DNA of 37,383 bases from Chlamydiota bacterium (GCA_013041585.1 JABEVM010000073.1:1-37383), one strand, 5' to 3'. Positions 17,910 to 25,456 are shown, counted from the stretch's first letter. Notes: generated by a model not told the origin, from the sequence alone. Translations and numbers: made by a program.

Positions 17910-18329
17910 CTATTCAAGAGCTTCTACCTTTTTGAGCATTTCCTCCATCTCTATTGGAATCTTCTTTCTGATAAACCTGCCAATCATACAGGCAAAAAAG
18001 AAGGATAAAGGTCCACAGATCTCTACTTGGAAAGTAACTTGCGTTTTACCAGCAACTTGGCTCATAGATTGGTAACTGATCACTTTCGCAAAAGAAAGAT
18101 AGGCTTCTTGAACCACTAGCTTTAGGGGTTCAACCTGTGTTAATAGGGTTTTGAAAAGAGAGGTCCCTACAAATTTAGTACAGCCGGTTGTGCCAGTCTG
18201 AAATGGACCATCGATCTGGCTTAACTCAATTTCCAGGTCCCATTTTTTCCAATTTTCAACGTCTTCCCAAAGTTTCCAAATTTGCATGGGAGTGGCTTTT
18301 GTTTCTACGGTGTGTTTAATGATGCGCAT
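17910..18329 (-). CDS. SRPBCC (START-like) family protein
   Basis: A 139-aa protein with the N-terminal pattern of the polyketide cyclase/SRPBCC fold (VETKATPMQIWKLWEDVENW, then WDLEIE), the usual loop (GPFQTGTTGC), and a long C-terminal helix (IPIEMEEMLKKVEAL). The fold binds hydrophobic ligands in a deep cavity; the ligand here is unknown. It overlaps the end of the PadR gene by 14 bases, so translation is coupled, and the two probably act together with the regulator responding to a small molecule. It converges with the ssrA terminator. The family is clear by pattern; the function is open. Confidence 0.75.
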   Translation of the reverse strand: MRIIKHTVETKATPMQIWKLWEDVENWKKWDLEIELSQIDGPFQTGTTGCTKFVGTSLFKTLLTQVEPLKLVVQEAYLSFAKVISYQSMSQVAGKTQVTFQVEICGPLSFFFACMIGRFIRKKIPIEMEEMLKKVEALE

Positions 18330-18849
18330 ATTCTAAAATTCCTTCCTTTAACCATGTAATTTCTACTGTAAGTTGAGTGATCCCGTATCTGAGCGATTTG
18401 AGACGAATCGCTTTCCGAGGATACTCGCCTAGCCTCTCTAACCGGTCTTCGATTTTCCTGTATTCTTCGTACGTTTTTTCGGCTTTTTCCAATCTTTCCT
18501 CAAACAGTCGGATCATTTCCTTTTCATCTTTGACGAAAAAGAGTTTGAGAAGAAACTCATTTCGAGGAGTTTCATTTGCGGTCGGACCTTCAAACCAAAC
18601 TTGAAATTCGGCCCATCCAGCATCGGTAATGGAAAAAACTTCTTTCCTTTTCTTCCCAACATTGATAACTGTGGCTTCTGCCTTCCCCTCCTTCGCTAAA
18701 ATTTTTAGCATCGGATAGATTGTAGAGTCAAATTCTCGCCAGAAATAAACAGTCGATCTGTTCATAAGAGCTTTGATCTCATATCCTGAACAGGGACTAT
18801 CGAGCAGCATCCCCAAAATTGCATATCTTGTTTTATTAACTGATCTCAT
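18316..18849 (-). CDS. PadR family transcriptional regulator
   Basis: About 177 aa. The N-terminal winged helix is typical of PadR (TRYAILGMLLDSPCSGYEIKA, with TIYPMLKILAKEGKAE as the recognition region and a wing near KRKEVFSITDAGW). A C-terminal helical dimerisation domain of the Vir/PadR subfamily-2 type follows (FEERLEKAEKTYEEYR). The start is placed at ATG 18849; a TTG at 18882 is in frame but would put the palindrome at 18851-18875 inside the gene. PadR proteins usually repress their own promoter and release DNA on binding a small ligand. The 25-base palindrome touching the start codon fits autoregulation. It is co-transcribed with the SRPBCC gene and divergent from the GntR gene. Confidence 0.85.
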   Translation of the reverse strand: MRSVNKTRYAILGMLLDSPCSGYEIKALMNRSTVYFWREFDSTIYPMLKILAKEGKAEATVINVGKKRKEVFSITDAGWAEFQVWFEGPTANETPRNEFLLKLFFVKDEKEMIRLFEERLEKAEKTYEEYRKIEDRLERLGEYPRKAIRLKSLRYGITQLTVEITWLKEGILEYAHH

Positions 18850-18850
18850 A

Positions 18851-18875
18851 AAAATACCTAGTTTATGGGTATTTT
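18851..18875. promoter_or_regulatory. Palindromic operator at the padR start
   Basis: AAAATACC (18851-18858) and GGTATTTT (18868-18875) are perfect inverted 8-mers separated by 9 bases. The right end of the site is one base from the PadR ATG, so a bound dimer would block ribosome access or transcription. Binding by the adjacent PadR protein is inference. Confidence 0.55.
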
Positions 18876-18927
18876 GCCACAACAGGAGATTTTACGCAGC
18901 AGTAAAACATCATTTTAAAATAACCCA

Positions 18928-18956
18928 TTTACCTAAAACTACCTGACTGATATATT
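18928..18956 (+). promoter_or_regulatory. Promoter of the GntR-DUF2000-kinase operon
   Basis: TTTACC (18928-18933) and TATATT (18951-18956) are separated by 17 bases and lie 27 bases before the GntR ATG. Four of six bases match at -35 and five of six at -10. Confidence 0.45.
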
Positions 18957-18983
18957 ACATACCACATTACACAGGAATTTAGG

Positions 18984-19625
18984 ATGGAAGAAAAAATTCA
19001 ACGTACCTTTGTTCGAGAGGAAGCTTATCTTAAGCTGCGCAACTGGATTTTAGAAGGAACACTCGCGCCAGGAACTCTACTTCGCGACAAAGAATTGGCC
19101 CTGCAACTAGGCGTCAGTAGAACACCTATACGAGAGGCATTACTGCGCCTTGAAGATGAAGGTTTGGTTCAAACTAAACCCAATCGTTCAACTCATGTGA
19201 GTACAATCGATTTTCATAATGCCTTCCATCTTTATTCTATTGTTTGGACTTTAGAGAGGTTAGCATTAAGCCAAGCTTTTGGATCGATCACAGATGAACA
19301 TATTCAAACTATGACTGAGGCTAACGAACGATTTTTACATAATATGAAAAATCGTAATCGTTTGGCTGCATTAGATGCAGACCATGATTTCCATTCTGTT
19401 TACGTAAAACTTTCGCAAAACAAAGAACTTGAGAAAATCATCTCAGAAATCAAACACAAACTAAAAAGATTAGACCTCTATTACTTTGAGAAAGTAAAAA
19501 ATGCAGTCCTCTCTTACGAAGAACATCTGCAGATTATAGAAGCCTTAAAGCAAAAAGACCTAGCCTTAGCCATTAACGCCGTTGAACACAACTGGAAAAA
19601 CAGCTTTTCCCGTTTTGACATTTAA
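18984..19625 (+). CDS. GntR family regulator with FCD domain
   Basis: A 213-aa repressor of the FadR subfamily. The winged helix-turn-helix fills residues 10-75 (AYLKLRNWILEGTLAPGTLL, then LGVSRTPIREALLRLEDEG, the GntR signature). The FCD all-helical effector domain spans about 85-210, with a metal/ligand-type Asp/His pattern (DADHDFH and YEEHLQIIEAL). FCD regulators usually bind a carboxylic acid and control a neighbouring gene. AGGAATTTAGG precedes the ATG. It leads a three-gene operon, with the DUF2000 gene 9 bases and the kinase gene about 425 bases downstream. The likely target is its own operon. The ligand is unknown. Confidence 0.9.
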   Translation: MEEKIQRTFVREEAYLKLRNWILEGTLAPGTLLRDKELALQLGVSRTPIREALLRLEDEGLVQTKPNRSTHVSTIDFHNAFHLYSIVWTLERLALSQAFGSITDEHIQTMTEANERFLHNMKNRNRLAALDADHDFHSVYVKLSQNKELEKIISEIKHKLKRLDLYYFEKVKNAVLSYEEHLQIIEALKQKDLALAINAVEHNWKNSFSRFDI

Positions 19626-19634
19626 AGGAGCCAT

Positions 19635-20045
19635 ATGTTCGCAAATAAATTAGTTGCAGTAATGAACGAAAAAATTGAGCCTGGCGTTATTATGAACGCG
19701 TTAGCTCATATGTGTATTGGATTTGGCTCTGAGATTGGAAAAGAGCCTTTGTGTCTATCTAACTATATTGATGCTGATGGAGGAAGCCACCCCAATATTT
19801 CGGAAATGCCATTTATGATCCTAAAAGCAAATTCAAATAAAATCAGGGCTCTTAGAGCTGCAGTTCTTGAAGCGAGAATTAAATTCGTAGATTTTACAGA
19901 TTCTATGACGATAGGGACCTATGTAGAGCAGTTAGAGCGGACAAAGCTGATAAAAGAAGCTAACCTGATCTATTATGGAATCGTTTTGTTTGGAGACTGG
20001 GATAAGGTATCTGAACTTACAAGAAAGTTTTCTCTCTGGAAATAA
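19635..20045 (+). CDS. DUF2000 family protein
   Basis: A 136-aa protein of the DUF2000 family (a peptidyl-tRNA-hydrolase-2-like fold known from structural genomics). Visible features are the N-terminal strand KLVAVMNEKIEPGVIMNALAHM, then PFMILKANSNKIRALRAAVL and the central VDFTDSMTIGTYVEQL. Members are 130-160 aa and often lie beside transcription regulators; no reaction is established. AAAGGAG precedes the ATG, 9 bases after the GntR stop, so it is co-transcribed. Whether it acts on an amino-acid-like ligand sensed by the GntR protein is speculation. Confidence 0.8.
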   Translation: MFANKLVAVMNEKIEPGVIMNALAHMCIGFGSEIGKEPLCLSNYIDADGGSHPNISEMPFMILKANSNKIRALRAAVLEARIKFVDFTDSMTIGTYVEQLERTKLIKEANLIYYGIVLFGDWDKVSELTRKFSLWK

Positions 20046-20050
20046 GAACT

Positions 20051-20752
20051 ATGATCAAAAGTCTATGGATGTTTTTACTAGTTATTGTTTTATCTGCGAA
20101 GATTACCTTTGCGCAAGGTGACACTTTACAGGCTTTTGATGTTGAGCAAACAAAACAAGAAATTACAATACAGCTTTCTAAAGACCTAACCGGTCATTCG
20201 CATGAAAAGCCTCTTCTTATTTTGGTGGGTGGATTCCCGGGTGCTGGAAAAACAACTTTAATTAGAGCTTTAGAAGAGGCCCATGATATTACCGTCATTT
20301 CTTGGAATGCAATTCGGCAAGCCCTGTTAGATAGGCGCCTAAAAGGGTCGCCTTACGACGGAGAAATTATTGATTCCGTTCATCAAAATTTATTACGAAT
20401 GTGCTTGCAGCGCCATGTGAATGTGATAATCGATGCAAATGCTCACGCTAGAAATATCGAGAGCATTGAATGCTTCCTAGAAACAGAGCGGTATGATCAC
20501 ATGTACAAAGTAGTTAAAATCTGCTTAAACCCGCCAATTGAAACTCTTTTTAAAAGAGTCTGCTCTAGACAGCAGAAAGAAGGGGTTCATCAGGGAACCG
20601 AAAGCGACCTGCGAAGAGACCTAAATTCATCTAAGAAAAAAATCGATCTTAATCAATACGCTTTGGTCATCAACACGGAAGAAATTTCTTTTGAAACGGA
20701 ACTAAAGATTGTAAATTCTTATTTAGAACCTTATCTGGCTAGACTGAAATGA
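20051..20752 (+). CDS. P-loop kinase (AAA_33/zeta-like) with N-terminal signal peptide
   Basis: A 233-aa P-loop NTPase. Walker A is GGFPGAGKTTL (about residues 58-68). An Asp-containing strand, VNVIIDANAHARN, serves as Walker B, and arginine-rich lid-like segments follow (LFKRVCSRQQKEG). This layout matches small-molecule or polynucleotide kinases of the AAA_33/zeta-toxin-like group. Unusually, residues 1-22 form a good Sec signal peptide (KSLWMFLLVIVLSAKITFAQG, cleavage after TFA), although such kinases need cytoplasmic ATP. It lies 5 bases after the DUF2000 stop. The hydrophobic start could be an anchor with a cytoplasmic domain, or a later start could be used, but no ATG with a ribosome binding site is seen before Walker A. 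The substrate is unknown. Confidence 0.75.
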   Translation: MIKSLWMFLLVIVLSAKITFAQGDTLQAFDVEQTKQEITIQLSKDLTGHSHEKPLLILVGGFPGAGKTTLIRALEEAHDITVISWNAIRQALLDRRLKGSPYDGEIIDSVHQNLLRMCLQRHVNVIIDANAHARNIESIECFLETERYDHMYKVVKICLNPPIETLFKRVCSRQQKEGVHQGTESDLRRDLNSSKKKIDLNQYALVINTEEISFETELKIVNSYLEPYLARLK

Positions 20753-20809
20753 ACTGACATGAGATCTATCCGGGATAATCCACCTTCTTTTTTTCTTCAA
20801 ACAAACTTC

Positions 20810-20838
20810 TTGTAAAATCTTTTCCAACGCATTAGATT
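20810..20838 (+). promoter_or_regulatory. Candidate promoter of the OsmC gene
   Basis: TTGTAA (20810-20815) and TAGATT (20833-20838) have a 17-base spacer, 32 bases before the ATG at 20871, which has AAGGAG upstream. Confidence 0.4.
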
Positions 20839-20870
20839 AGCGATATGATTTCGATCAAGGAGAAACCAGT

Positions 20871-21293
20871 ATGCAACGCAAAGCTTCAGCAATTTGGCAA
20901 GGTGATTTACTAAAAGGTAAAGGAACCATTTCAACCGAAAGTGGTGTTCTTAAAGAAACGCAATATTCATTCTCTACTCGCTTTGAAAATGGCGTTGGTA
21001 CCAATCCAGAGGAACTTCTTGCGGCAGCCCATGCAGGATGCTTCGCTATGGCCCTATCCAACGAACTCAGTAATGCTGGCATGGTTCCAAATAGGCTTGA
21101 TGCTACCGCAACGATTTCACTCGAAAAAGTGTCTGGTGGTTTCGCTATTACGAAAAGCCACATTGATCTGATTGCAGAGATTCCCGGAGCAAATAAAGCT
21201 AAGTTCGAAGCTGCTGTAAAAGCTGCTGAAACAGGTTGTCCTGTTTCAAAACTGTTTAAAGCTGAAATTACAGTATCTGCCACGCTTAAATAA
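20871..21293 (+). CDS. OsmC family peroxiredoxin
   Basis: A 140-aa protein of the OsmC/Ohr fold that reduces organic hydroperoxides with thiols in the cytoplasm. The N-terminal KASAIWQGDLLKGKGTIS and the FENGVGTNPEELLAAAHAGCFAMAL region hold the first redox Cys (about residue 60) and the Glu and helix typical of OsmC. The second Cys is in AAETGCPVSKLF (about residue 124). Both Cys of the catalytic pair are present. The length is normal. It has its own promoter and converges with the cupin gene 22 bases away. It is closer to OsmC than to Ohr because of the TNPEELLAAAHAGCF signature. Confidence 0.9.
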   Translation: MQRKASAIWQGDLLKGKGTISTESGVLKETQYSFSTRFENGVGTNPEELLAAAHAGCFAMALSNELSNAGMVPNRLDATATISLEKVSGGFAITKSHIDLIAEIPGANKAKFEAAVKAAETGCPVSKLFKAEITVSATLK

Positions 21294-21315
21294 TAATTGA
21301 GGATTGAAGCGCTAT

Positions 21316-21807
21316 TTACTCTTTTGGCTCATCAGCTTTCTTTTTATATACAGCCTCTTTTGGTATATCATTCTCTGAATAAAAACTGATCAGTTTCAAT
21401 CCCTTTTCTTTGCCTGAATTGATAAAGTTATGAGCTGTTCCTCTTGGTATGAAAATCATATCACCATCTTTAATCAATGATGTTTTTTCATTTAGTACAG
21501 CTTTCCCATTACCTTCAACAATGAATATGATTTGATCAAAAGGATGAACTTCTAATCCAATTTCGTTGTTTGGATTTGTAGAAGGTGAAACATTCATAAA
21601 TACAATCTGCTCCTGCTCTCCAGTTACAAATGCAGTTTTCCAATTGATATTTTTTTTCGCTTCTTCAATGAATTGTTGCACTACCTTTGGTTCAACTGTG
21701 TTACTAGCTGTCATTTTCTCTGCAGCTTCAATAGACACAGTCAACATCATTACTGTTGCGAGAGAAGCAATGATACGAGCTGCTTTTTTTCTTATAATTT
21801 TTTTCAT
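21316..21807 (-). CDS. Exported cupin-domain protein
   Basis: A 163-aa protein with a signal peptide (basic start, then ARIIASLATVMMLTVSIEAA; cleavage near EAA). A single cupin barrel follows, with motif 1 around GLEVHPFDQIIFIVEGNG (a reduced set of metal ligands, one His and one Asp/Gln) and motif 2 at GDMIFIPRGTAHNFIN. A good ribosome binding site (GAGGG) precedes the ATG. It is divergent from a second exported cupin at 21981-22325. Cupins cover many reactions and sugar- or amine-binding roles, so no substrate is assigned. Location in the envelope is inferred from the signal peptide. Confidence 0.8.
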   Translation of the reverse strand: MKKIIRKKAARIIASLATVMMLTVSIEAAEKMTASNTVEPKVVQQFIEEAKKNINWKTAFVTGEQEQIVFMNVSPSTNPNNEIGLEVHPFDQIIFIVEGNGKAVLNEKTSLIKDGDMIFIPRGTAHNFINSGKEKGLKLISFYSENDIPKEAVYKKKADEPKE

Positions 21808-21980
21808 ATATAACCCTCTTTTTAGTTTAAAACCTTTGTATATATGTGTTTAAAATTAGAAACAATAGTAATTCGATTGGGTTTTTGAAAGTCGCTGAGA
21901 AAGATATAGCCAAAGACCTTTTGCATTTGAAAGTTAATAATCTTTTGTACAGAATTTCCTTCTTTCTACCCTGGAGACAC

Positions 21981-22325
21981 ATGAGATTTGCTTATTTTTT
22001 AACCCTTCTTTCCATTCCTCTGTTTGCTCACACCTTAGAATATACTATTCAATGCGAAAACGACCAAGTTCGGGTTTCAAAAATGAAGCTCCTTCCTGGT
22101 GAGCAAATAGGATTGCACCGAGATGAATATCCTAGGGTAGTAGTTGGCCTAAAGGGAGGACATTTTACACGAATTGAAGAAGATGGCTCTTCAAGAGACA
22201 TCGTATTTCCGACCGGAGAAGCTATTTATCTGGAAGCCGACCCCGTAGGACAGCTGCACAGCGGAGAAAATGGGACCGAAGAATTGGAAATAATCATTGT
22301 CGAGTTAAAAACAAAAAAACCTTAG
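21981..22325 (+). CDS. Small exported cupin-like protein
   Basis: 114 aa starting at ATG 21981, chosen because GGAG lies 6 bases upstream and a signal peptide follows directly (RFAYFLTLLSIPLFAHTLE). The frame is open back to 21846 but that part has no good start. The mature part has a cupin-like strand order: KMKLLPGEQIGLHRDEYPR contains His and Glu/Asp at motif-1 positions, and FPTGEAIYLEADPVGQLHSG resembles motif 2. It is divergent from the exported cupin gene and 43 bases upstream of the methyltransferase gene, in the same direction, so those two may share a transcript. Confidence 0.7.
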   Translation: MRFAYFLTLLSIPLFAHTLEYTIQCENDQVRVSKMKLLPGEQIGLHRDEYPRVVVGLKGGHFTRIEEDGSSRDIVFPTGEAIYLEADPVGQLHSGENGTEELEIIIVELKTKKP

Positions 22326-22368
22326 TTCCGTAGGCAATCTCTTTTTACTAAATCATTGGAGGCTAAAC

Positions 22369-23178
22369 TTGAGCTTATCATTTAAAGAATTTGAACAGGA
22401 AGGCTGGGAAAAAGTTGCAGATGCCTACCATGAAGGTTTCGGGCAAATAACCCCTAAAGCGGCCTTAGCTTTAGTAAATAGTGCAAGTGTTAAACAAAAT
22501 GATAAGGTACTCGATATAGCTTGTGGGCCTGGTTATGTTGCAGCGTTCGCTTTTGCAAAAGGCGCAGTCGTAACGGGAATTGACTTTTCAAACGCCATGA
22601 TTCAAAAGGCAAAGATTCTTCATCCAAAAATTAATTTTCAAGTCATGGACGCAGAAGAGTTGCAATTTGACGATGCAAGCTTTGACGTTATTTTAATGAA
22701 CTTTGGTATTCTGCATTTTGTAAAGCCAGAGCAGGCCATTACTGAGGCTTTTCGAGTTTTAAAACCAGGAGGCAAATTTCTCTATACAGTTTGGGATAGA
22801 CCTGAAAGATCAAAAGCTTTTGACCTCATTATGAGCGTGCTCAATGAAGAAGGAGATATAAATATATCGCTACCCGAAGGTCCTGATTTTTACAAATTCA
22901 GCGATCCACATATAGCGAAGGAAATCCTTTCTACTATCGGTTTCAAAACGATCGAAGCCGCGCAAATAGAATTTACATGGACCCTAGATAGCTCTGAAGA
23001 ATTATTTCAAACTTTTTATAAAGGTGGCATCCGTATTGGCGGAATGCTTAGAGCTCAGAAGCCTGAAACCATTTCCAAAATGATGGAAACTCTGAAGCTA
23101 AAAACAAAGGCATTTCAAAGAAAAGGAAAGCTAGAGATCCCAACATCTGTGATGTTATTTAAAGCTCAAAAGGTTTGA
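22369..23178 (+). CDS. Class I SAM-dependent methyltransferase (UbiE-like)
   Basis: A 269-aa enzyme with motif I at VLDIACGPGYVAAFAFAKG (about residues 47-65), post-I acidic residue in VTGIDFSNAMIQKAK, motif II/III in FQVMDAEELQFDDASFDVI, and RVLKPGGKFLYTVWD. The start is a TTG at 22369 because GGAGG sits 7 bases upstream and there is no better ATG before the fold. This is the methyltransferase type 11/UbiE-like group acting on small molecules; C-terminal residues suggest a small lipid, quinone or arsenic-unrelated substrate but nothing specific can be read. It follows the small cupin gene in the same direction. Confidence 0.85.
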   Translation: MSLSFKEFEQEGWEKVADAYHEGFGQITPKAALALVNSASVKQNDKVLDIACGPGYVAAFAFAKGAVVTGIDFSNAMIQKAKILHPKINFQVMDAEELQFDDASFDVILMNFGILHFVKPEQAITEAFRVLKPGGKFLYTVWDRPERSKAFDLIMSVLNEEGDINISLPEGPDFYKFSDPHIAKEILSTIGFKTIEAAQIEFTWTLDSSEELFQTFYKGGIRIGGMLRAQKPETISKMMETLKLKTKAFQRKGKLEIPTSVMLFKAQKV

Positions 23179-23203
23179 CTATCTATCATATTTTCTCAAG
23201 GAA

Positions 23204-23238
23204 CTACCAATTTGGTAGATTTTGGTATCAAATTGGTA
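23204..23238. repeat. Palindrome and TTGGTA repeats between convergent genes
   Basis: CTACCAATTTGGTAG (23204-23218) is a perfect palindrome around a central base. TTGGTA then recurs at 23212, 23222 and 23233, spacings of 10 and 11 bases, about one helical turn. It lies between the ends of the methyltransferase and APH genes, where no promoter is expected. Its function is unknown. Confidence 0.4.
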
Positions 23239-23283
23239 GAAAGGCCATTTTTCGATTTACGTCGTATCAGAAAGATACACGCT

Positions 23284-24162
23284 TCAGGTTTTTCGTCTGT
23301 GCTCGGTTAGCACTTCGTCTATGATACGCCAACATTTTGCGGATTCAGTGTTATTTGGATTCGTAAGACCAGCCGCGACGACCAATGCTTTCCATAAGGT
23401 CCAGGCTCTAGCGCGAGCCCATGTATCGGCATCAAGTGGTAGCATTTTTTGAAAAACTTCTCGACTTTCCCCTCCAAATAGCGTCCATGCGATCGTGAGA
23501 TCACAGGAAGGGTCACCAATTGCCAGTTGTCCGAAATCGATGACAGCGCTCAGCCTCCCTTCTTGTACAAGTAAGTTACCAGCGCTGATGTCACCGTGGA
23601 CCCACACCGGCAAGCCATGCCAAGTGGTTGTAAGCGCAGTTTCCCATACCTCTGTCGCAGCATGGGCATCGATCTTGTCTTTCAAAACAGCGATCGCATG
23701 ACGTGTCTCAGCATCGTAGATCAGTAAAGATCCGCCACGATAGAAGCTATGTGGTCCAGGTAAAGGCCCATCTCTCGAATCAATCCGCTCCAGAGCAATG
23801 AGAAATTGCGCAAGACAGGTCGCAAAATCGCATAGATCCTCTATAGGCGAAGATGCTGCAGAATTACCCTCAAGCCATCGGTAGATAGACCACCTCCAGG
23901 GATATCCATCTGCAGGCTGTCCAATCGCTAAAGGAGTTGGAATTGGAAGAGGTAGTAAAGGAGCCAGTCTTGGTAACCACTTATGTTCTTTTTCCACCTG
24001 AGACGCATATTCCGCGGCGCTCGGCATGCGTACAAGCATATGCTCGCCAAGATGAAAAGTTCTGTTGTCCCACCCGCTGAGCGCAACAGGCTTAATAGGT
24101 AAATCTTTCCACTTAGGAAACTGGGTTGCCACCAAGCGGCGCACGAGAGCAACATCTATCAT
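23284..24162 (-). CDS. APH/choline-kinase-like phosphotransferase
   Basis: A 292-aa protein of the aminoglycoside phosphotransferase-like (protein-kinase-fold) family. VRMPSAAEYASQVEKEHKWL contains the N-lobe ATP region. The catalytic loop is VWVHGDISAGNLL (HGDxxxxN, about residues 187-199) and the metal-binding DFG-like motif is VIDFGQLAIGDPSCDL. The length is normal. Neighbouring genes are AT-rich, but this gene is clearly GC-richer (two 60-base lines counted by hand: 60% and 48%), a sign of recent transfer. It follows the SnoaL-like gene by 18 bases on the same strand. Many such enzymes phosphorylate antibiotics such as aminoglycosides or macrolides, but others act on metabolites. Resistance is not shown. 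Confidence 0.85.
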   Translation of the reverse strand: MIDVALVRRLVATQFPKWKDLPIKPVALSGWDNRTFHLGEHMLVRMPSAAEYASQVEKEHKWLPRLAPLLPLPIPTPLAIGQPADGYPWRWSIYRWLEGNSAASSPIEDLCDFATCLAQFLIALERIDSRDGPLPGPHSFYRGGSLLIYDAETRHAIAVLKDKIDAHAATEVWETALTTTWHGLPVWVHGDISAGNLLVQEGRLSAVIDFGQLAIGDPSCDLTIAWTLFGGESREVFQKMLPLDADTWARARAWTLWKALVVAAGLTNPNNTESAKCWRIIDEVLTEHRRKT

Positions 24163-24180
24163 TATTTCAAACGCCTCTTC

Positions 24181-24525
24181 CTATTTCTTCTCAAAAGGCC
24201 TAGCGTCAAAAAAGAGTTCGATTTGTACAATAATCCCTTCTTTGAAGGTCATTAAGGAAGCAGTACGAATGATGCCAAAAGGCTCTGGACAATCCACATC
24301 ATACACTATCATGGCTTGATCTGAAGAACCAAAACTTGAACGGATCGTAAGGGTTTTAAAAAAGTTAGCGAATCCCTTAGTTGCTTCAAGAACCGCTTCT
24401 TTTCCTTTCGTCTTAGAAAGAGGACTAATGAATTGCACATCCGGATGTAAGTACTTTTCCATGCTTGCAATGTTCTTCTCACCCATTGCTTTGTAATAGG
24501 TTTCGATTATAGCTATGTTATTCAT
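24181..24525 (-). CDS. SnoaL/NTF2-like domain protein
   Basis: 114 aa from ATG 24525, which has GGAG 6-7 bases upstream; an ATG at 24537 overlaps that ribosome binding site and is less likely. The pattern is a cone-shaped SnoaL_2/NTF2-like fold: IETYYKAMGEKNIASMEKYL, HPDVQFISPLS, then GKEAVLEATKGFANFF and a C-terminal strand pair ending IVQIELFFDARPFEKK. The family covers ketosteroid-isomerase-like enzymes and binding proteins; the substrate is unknown. It is upstream of and probably co-transcribed with the APH-like gene, and divergent from the hydrolase gene. Confidence 0.8.
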   Translation of the reverse strand: MNNIAIIETYYKAMGEKNIASMEKYLHPDVQFISPLSKTKGKEAVLEATKGFANFFKTLTIRSSFGSSDQAMIVYDVDCPEPFGIIRTASLMTFKEGIIVQIELFFDARPFEKK

Positions 24526-24672
24526 ACTTATCTCCATGTCATACTAGATGAGTAAAATTTATTAGATAGCGGTTATTTTTTACTATGCAAAACTATTGTG
24601 CTCTCAAAAGTAATTTATTCCTATTTTCGATTCTCATATCATACCCCTAACGTCTGGATGAAAGGAAAAGAT

Positions 24673-25374
24673 ATGTCTAATTTTGTACTTGTTCATGGAG
24701 GAATGGTCGGTGGTTGGTGCTGGAAGAAAGTTCGAAAGTACTTGGAAGCAAAAGGCCATCTTGTACGAACCCCTACACTTACAGGGCTTGGAGAAAGAAA
24801 GTATCTCAATTGCCCAGACATAGATCTAGATGTTCATATTAACGATATCGTAAATGTACTACAGTATGAAGAGTTAGAAGAGGTAATTTTAGTAGGACAT
24901 AGCTATGGGGGCATGGTCATTACAGGTGTTGCAGATCGCACTCCTCAAAGAATTAAACAATTGATCTACATAGAAGCTTTAATTCCAGAAGATGGAGAAA
25001 GCATGTTTGATATTATAGACCCAAGCATTTCCTCTTATCTCTTGAATAGAGCTAAGGAAGAAGGAGAAGGCTATCAAGTGCCTCCGGCTCCGGCTCAAAG
25101 CTATAATTTTGAAAATCCTGAAGATATAAAATGGATTGTCTCTCAAAGTACTCCGCACCCATTAAAGAGTTTTCAGCAAAAAATAACCCTAAAAAACTCT
25201 ATGAAAAACTTTATTAGACAGTACATTAAATGCACTCAAGACCATTTTTTAGACTCGATGTTTATACGCGCCAAAAATAAGGGATTCATTTGCAAACAGC
25301 TTGATACAGGTCATTTCCCTATGGTGACAGAACCTGAGATGCTAAGTAATTTACTTGTCCGGGATCTGCTCTAA
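24673..25374 (+). CDS. Alpha/beta-fold hydrolase (EstC-like)
   Basis: 233 aa from ATG 24673, chosen for the AAGGAAAAG ribosome binding site and because the fold starts at once (MSNFVLVHGGMVGGWCWKK, the oxyanion-hole HGG). A GTG-started longer reading from 24598 is less likely. The nucleophile Ser is in VGHSYGGMV (about residue 78) and the catalytic His in DTGHFPMVTEP near the end. TPTLTGLGERKYLN is typical of the salicylate esterase/EstC-like group of plant and bacterial hydrolases. The length is normal. It is a cytoplasmic esterase or lyase-like enzyme with unknown substrate. An SDR gene follows 82 bases later in the same direction. Confidence 0.85.
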   Translation: MSNFVLVHGGMVGGWCWKKVRKYLEAKGHLVRTPTLTGLGERKYLNCPDIDLDVHINDIVNVLQYEELEEVILVGHSYGGMVITGVADRTPQRIKQLIYIEALIPEDGESMFDIIDPSISSYLLNRAKEEGEGYQVPPAPAQSYNFENPEDIKWIVSQSTPHPLKSFQQKITLKNSMKNFIRQYIKCTQDHFLDSMFIRAKNKGFICKQLDTGHFPMVTEPEMLSNLLVRDLL

Positions 25375-25456
25375 TATCTATTTTCTAAACTACTTTACAA
25401 ATTACTCAGTTCACGGATATGTAAGTGATTTATTACCACTTTAACTTTGGGTAATT

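Noticed and set aside
17686..18008. Short open frames on both strands across the 3' part of ssrA and its terminator
   Set aside because: They lie over the tRNA-like domain and terminator of the tmRNA, which explain the sequence.
20855..21283. 142-aa antisense frame opposite the OsmC gene
   Set aside because: The plus-strand OsmC frame has the family motifs, both redox cysteines and a ribosome binding site. The antisense translation has none.
23284..24162. Calling the APH-like gene a proven antibiotic resistance gene
   Set aside because: The kinase-fold motifs are shared with many metabolite kinases, and the sequence does not show the substrate.
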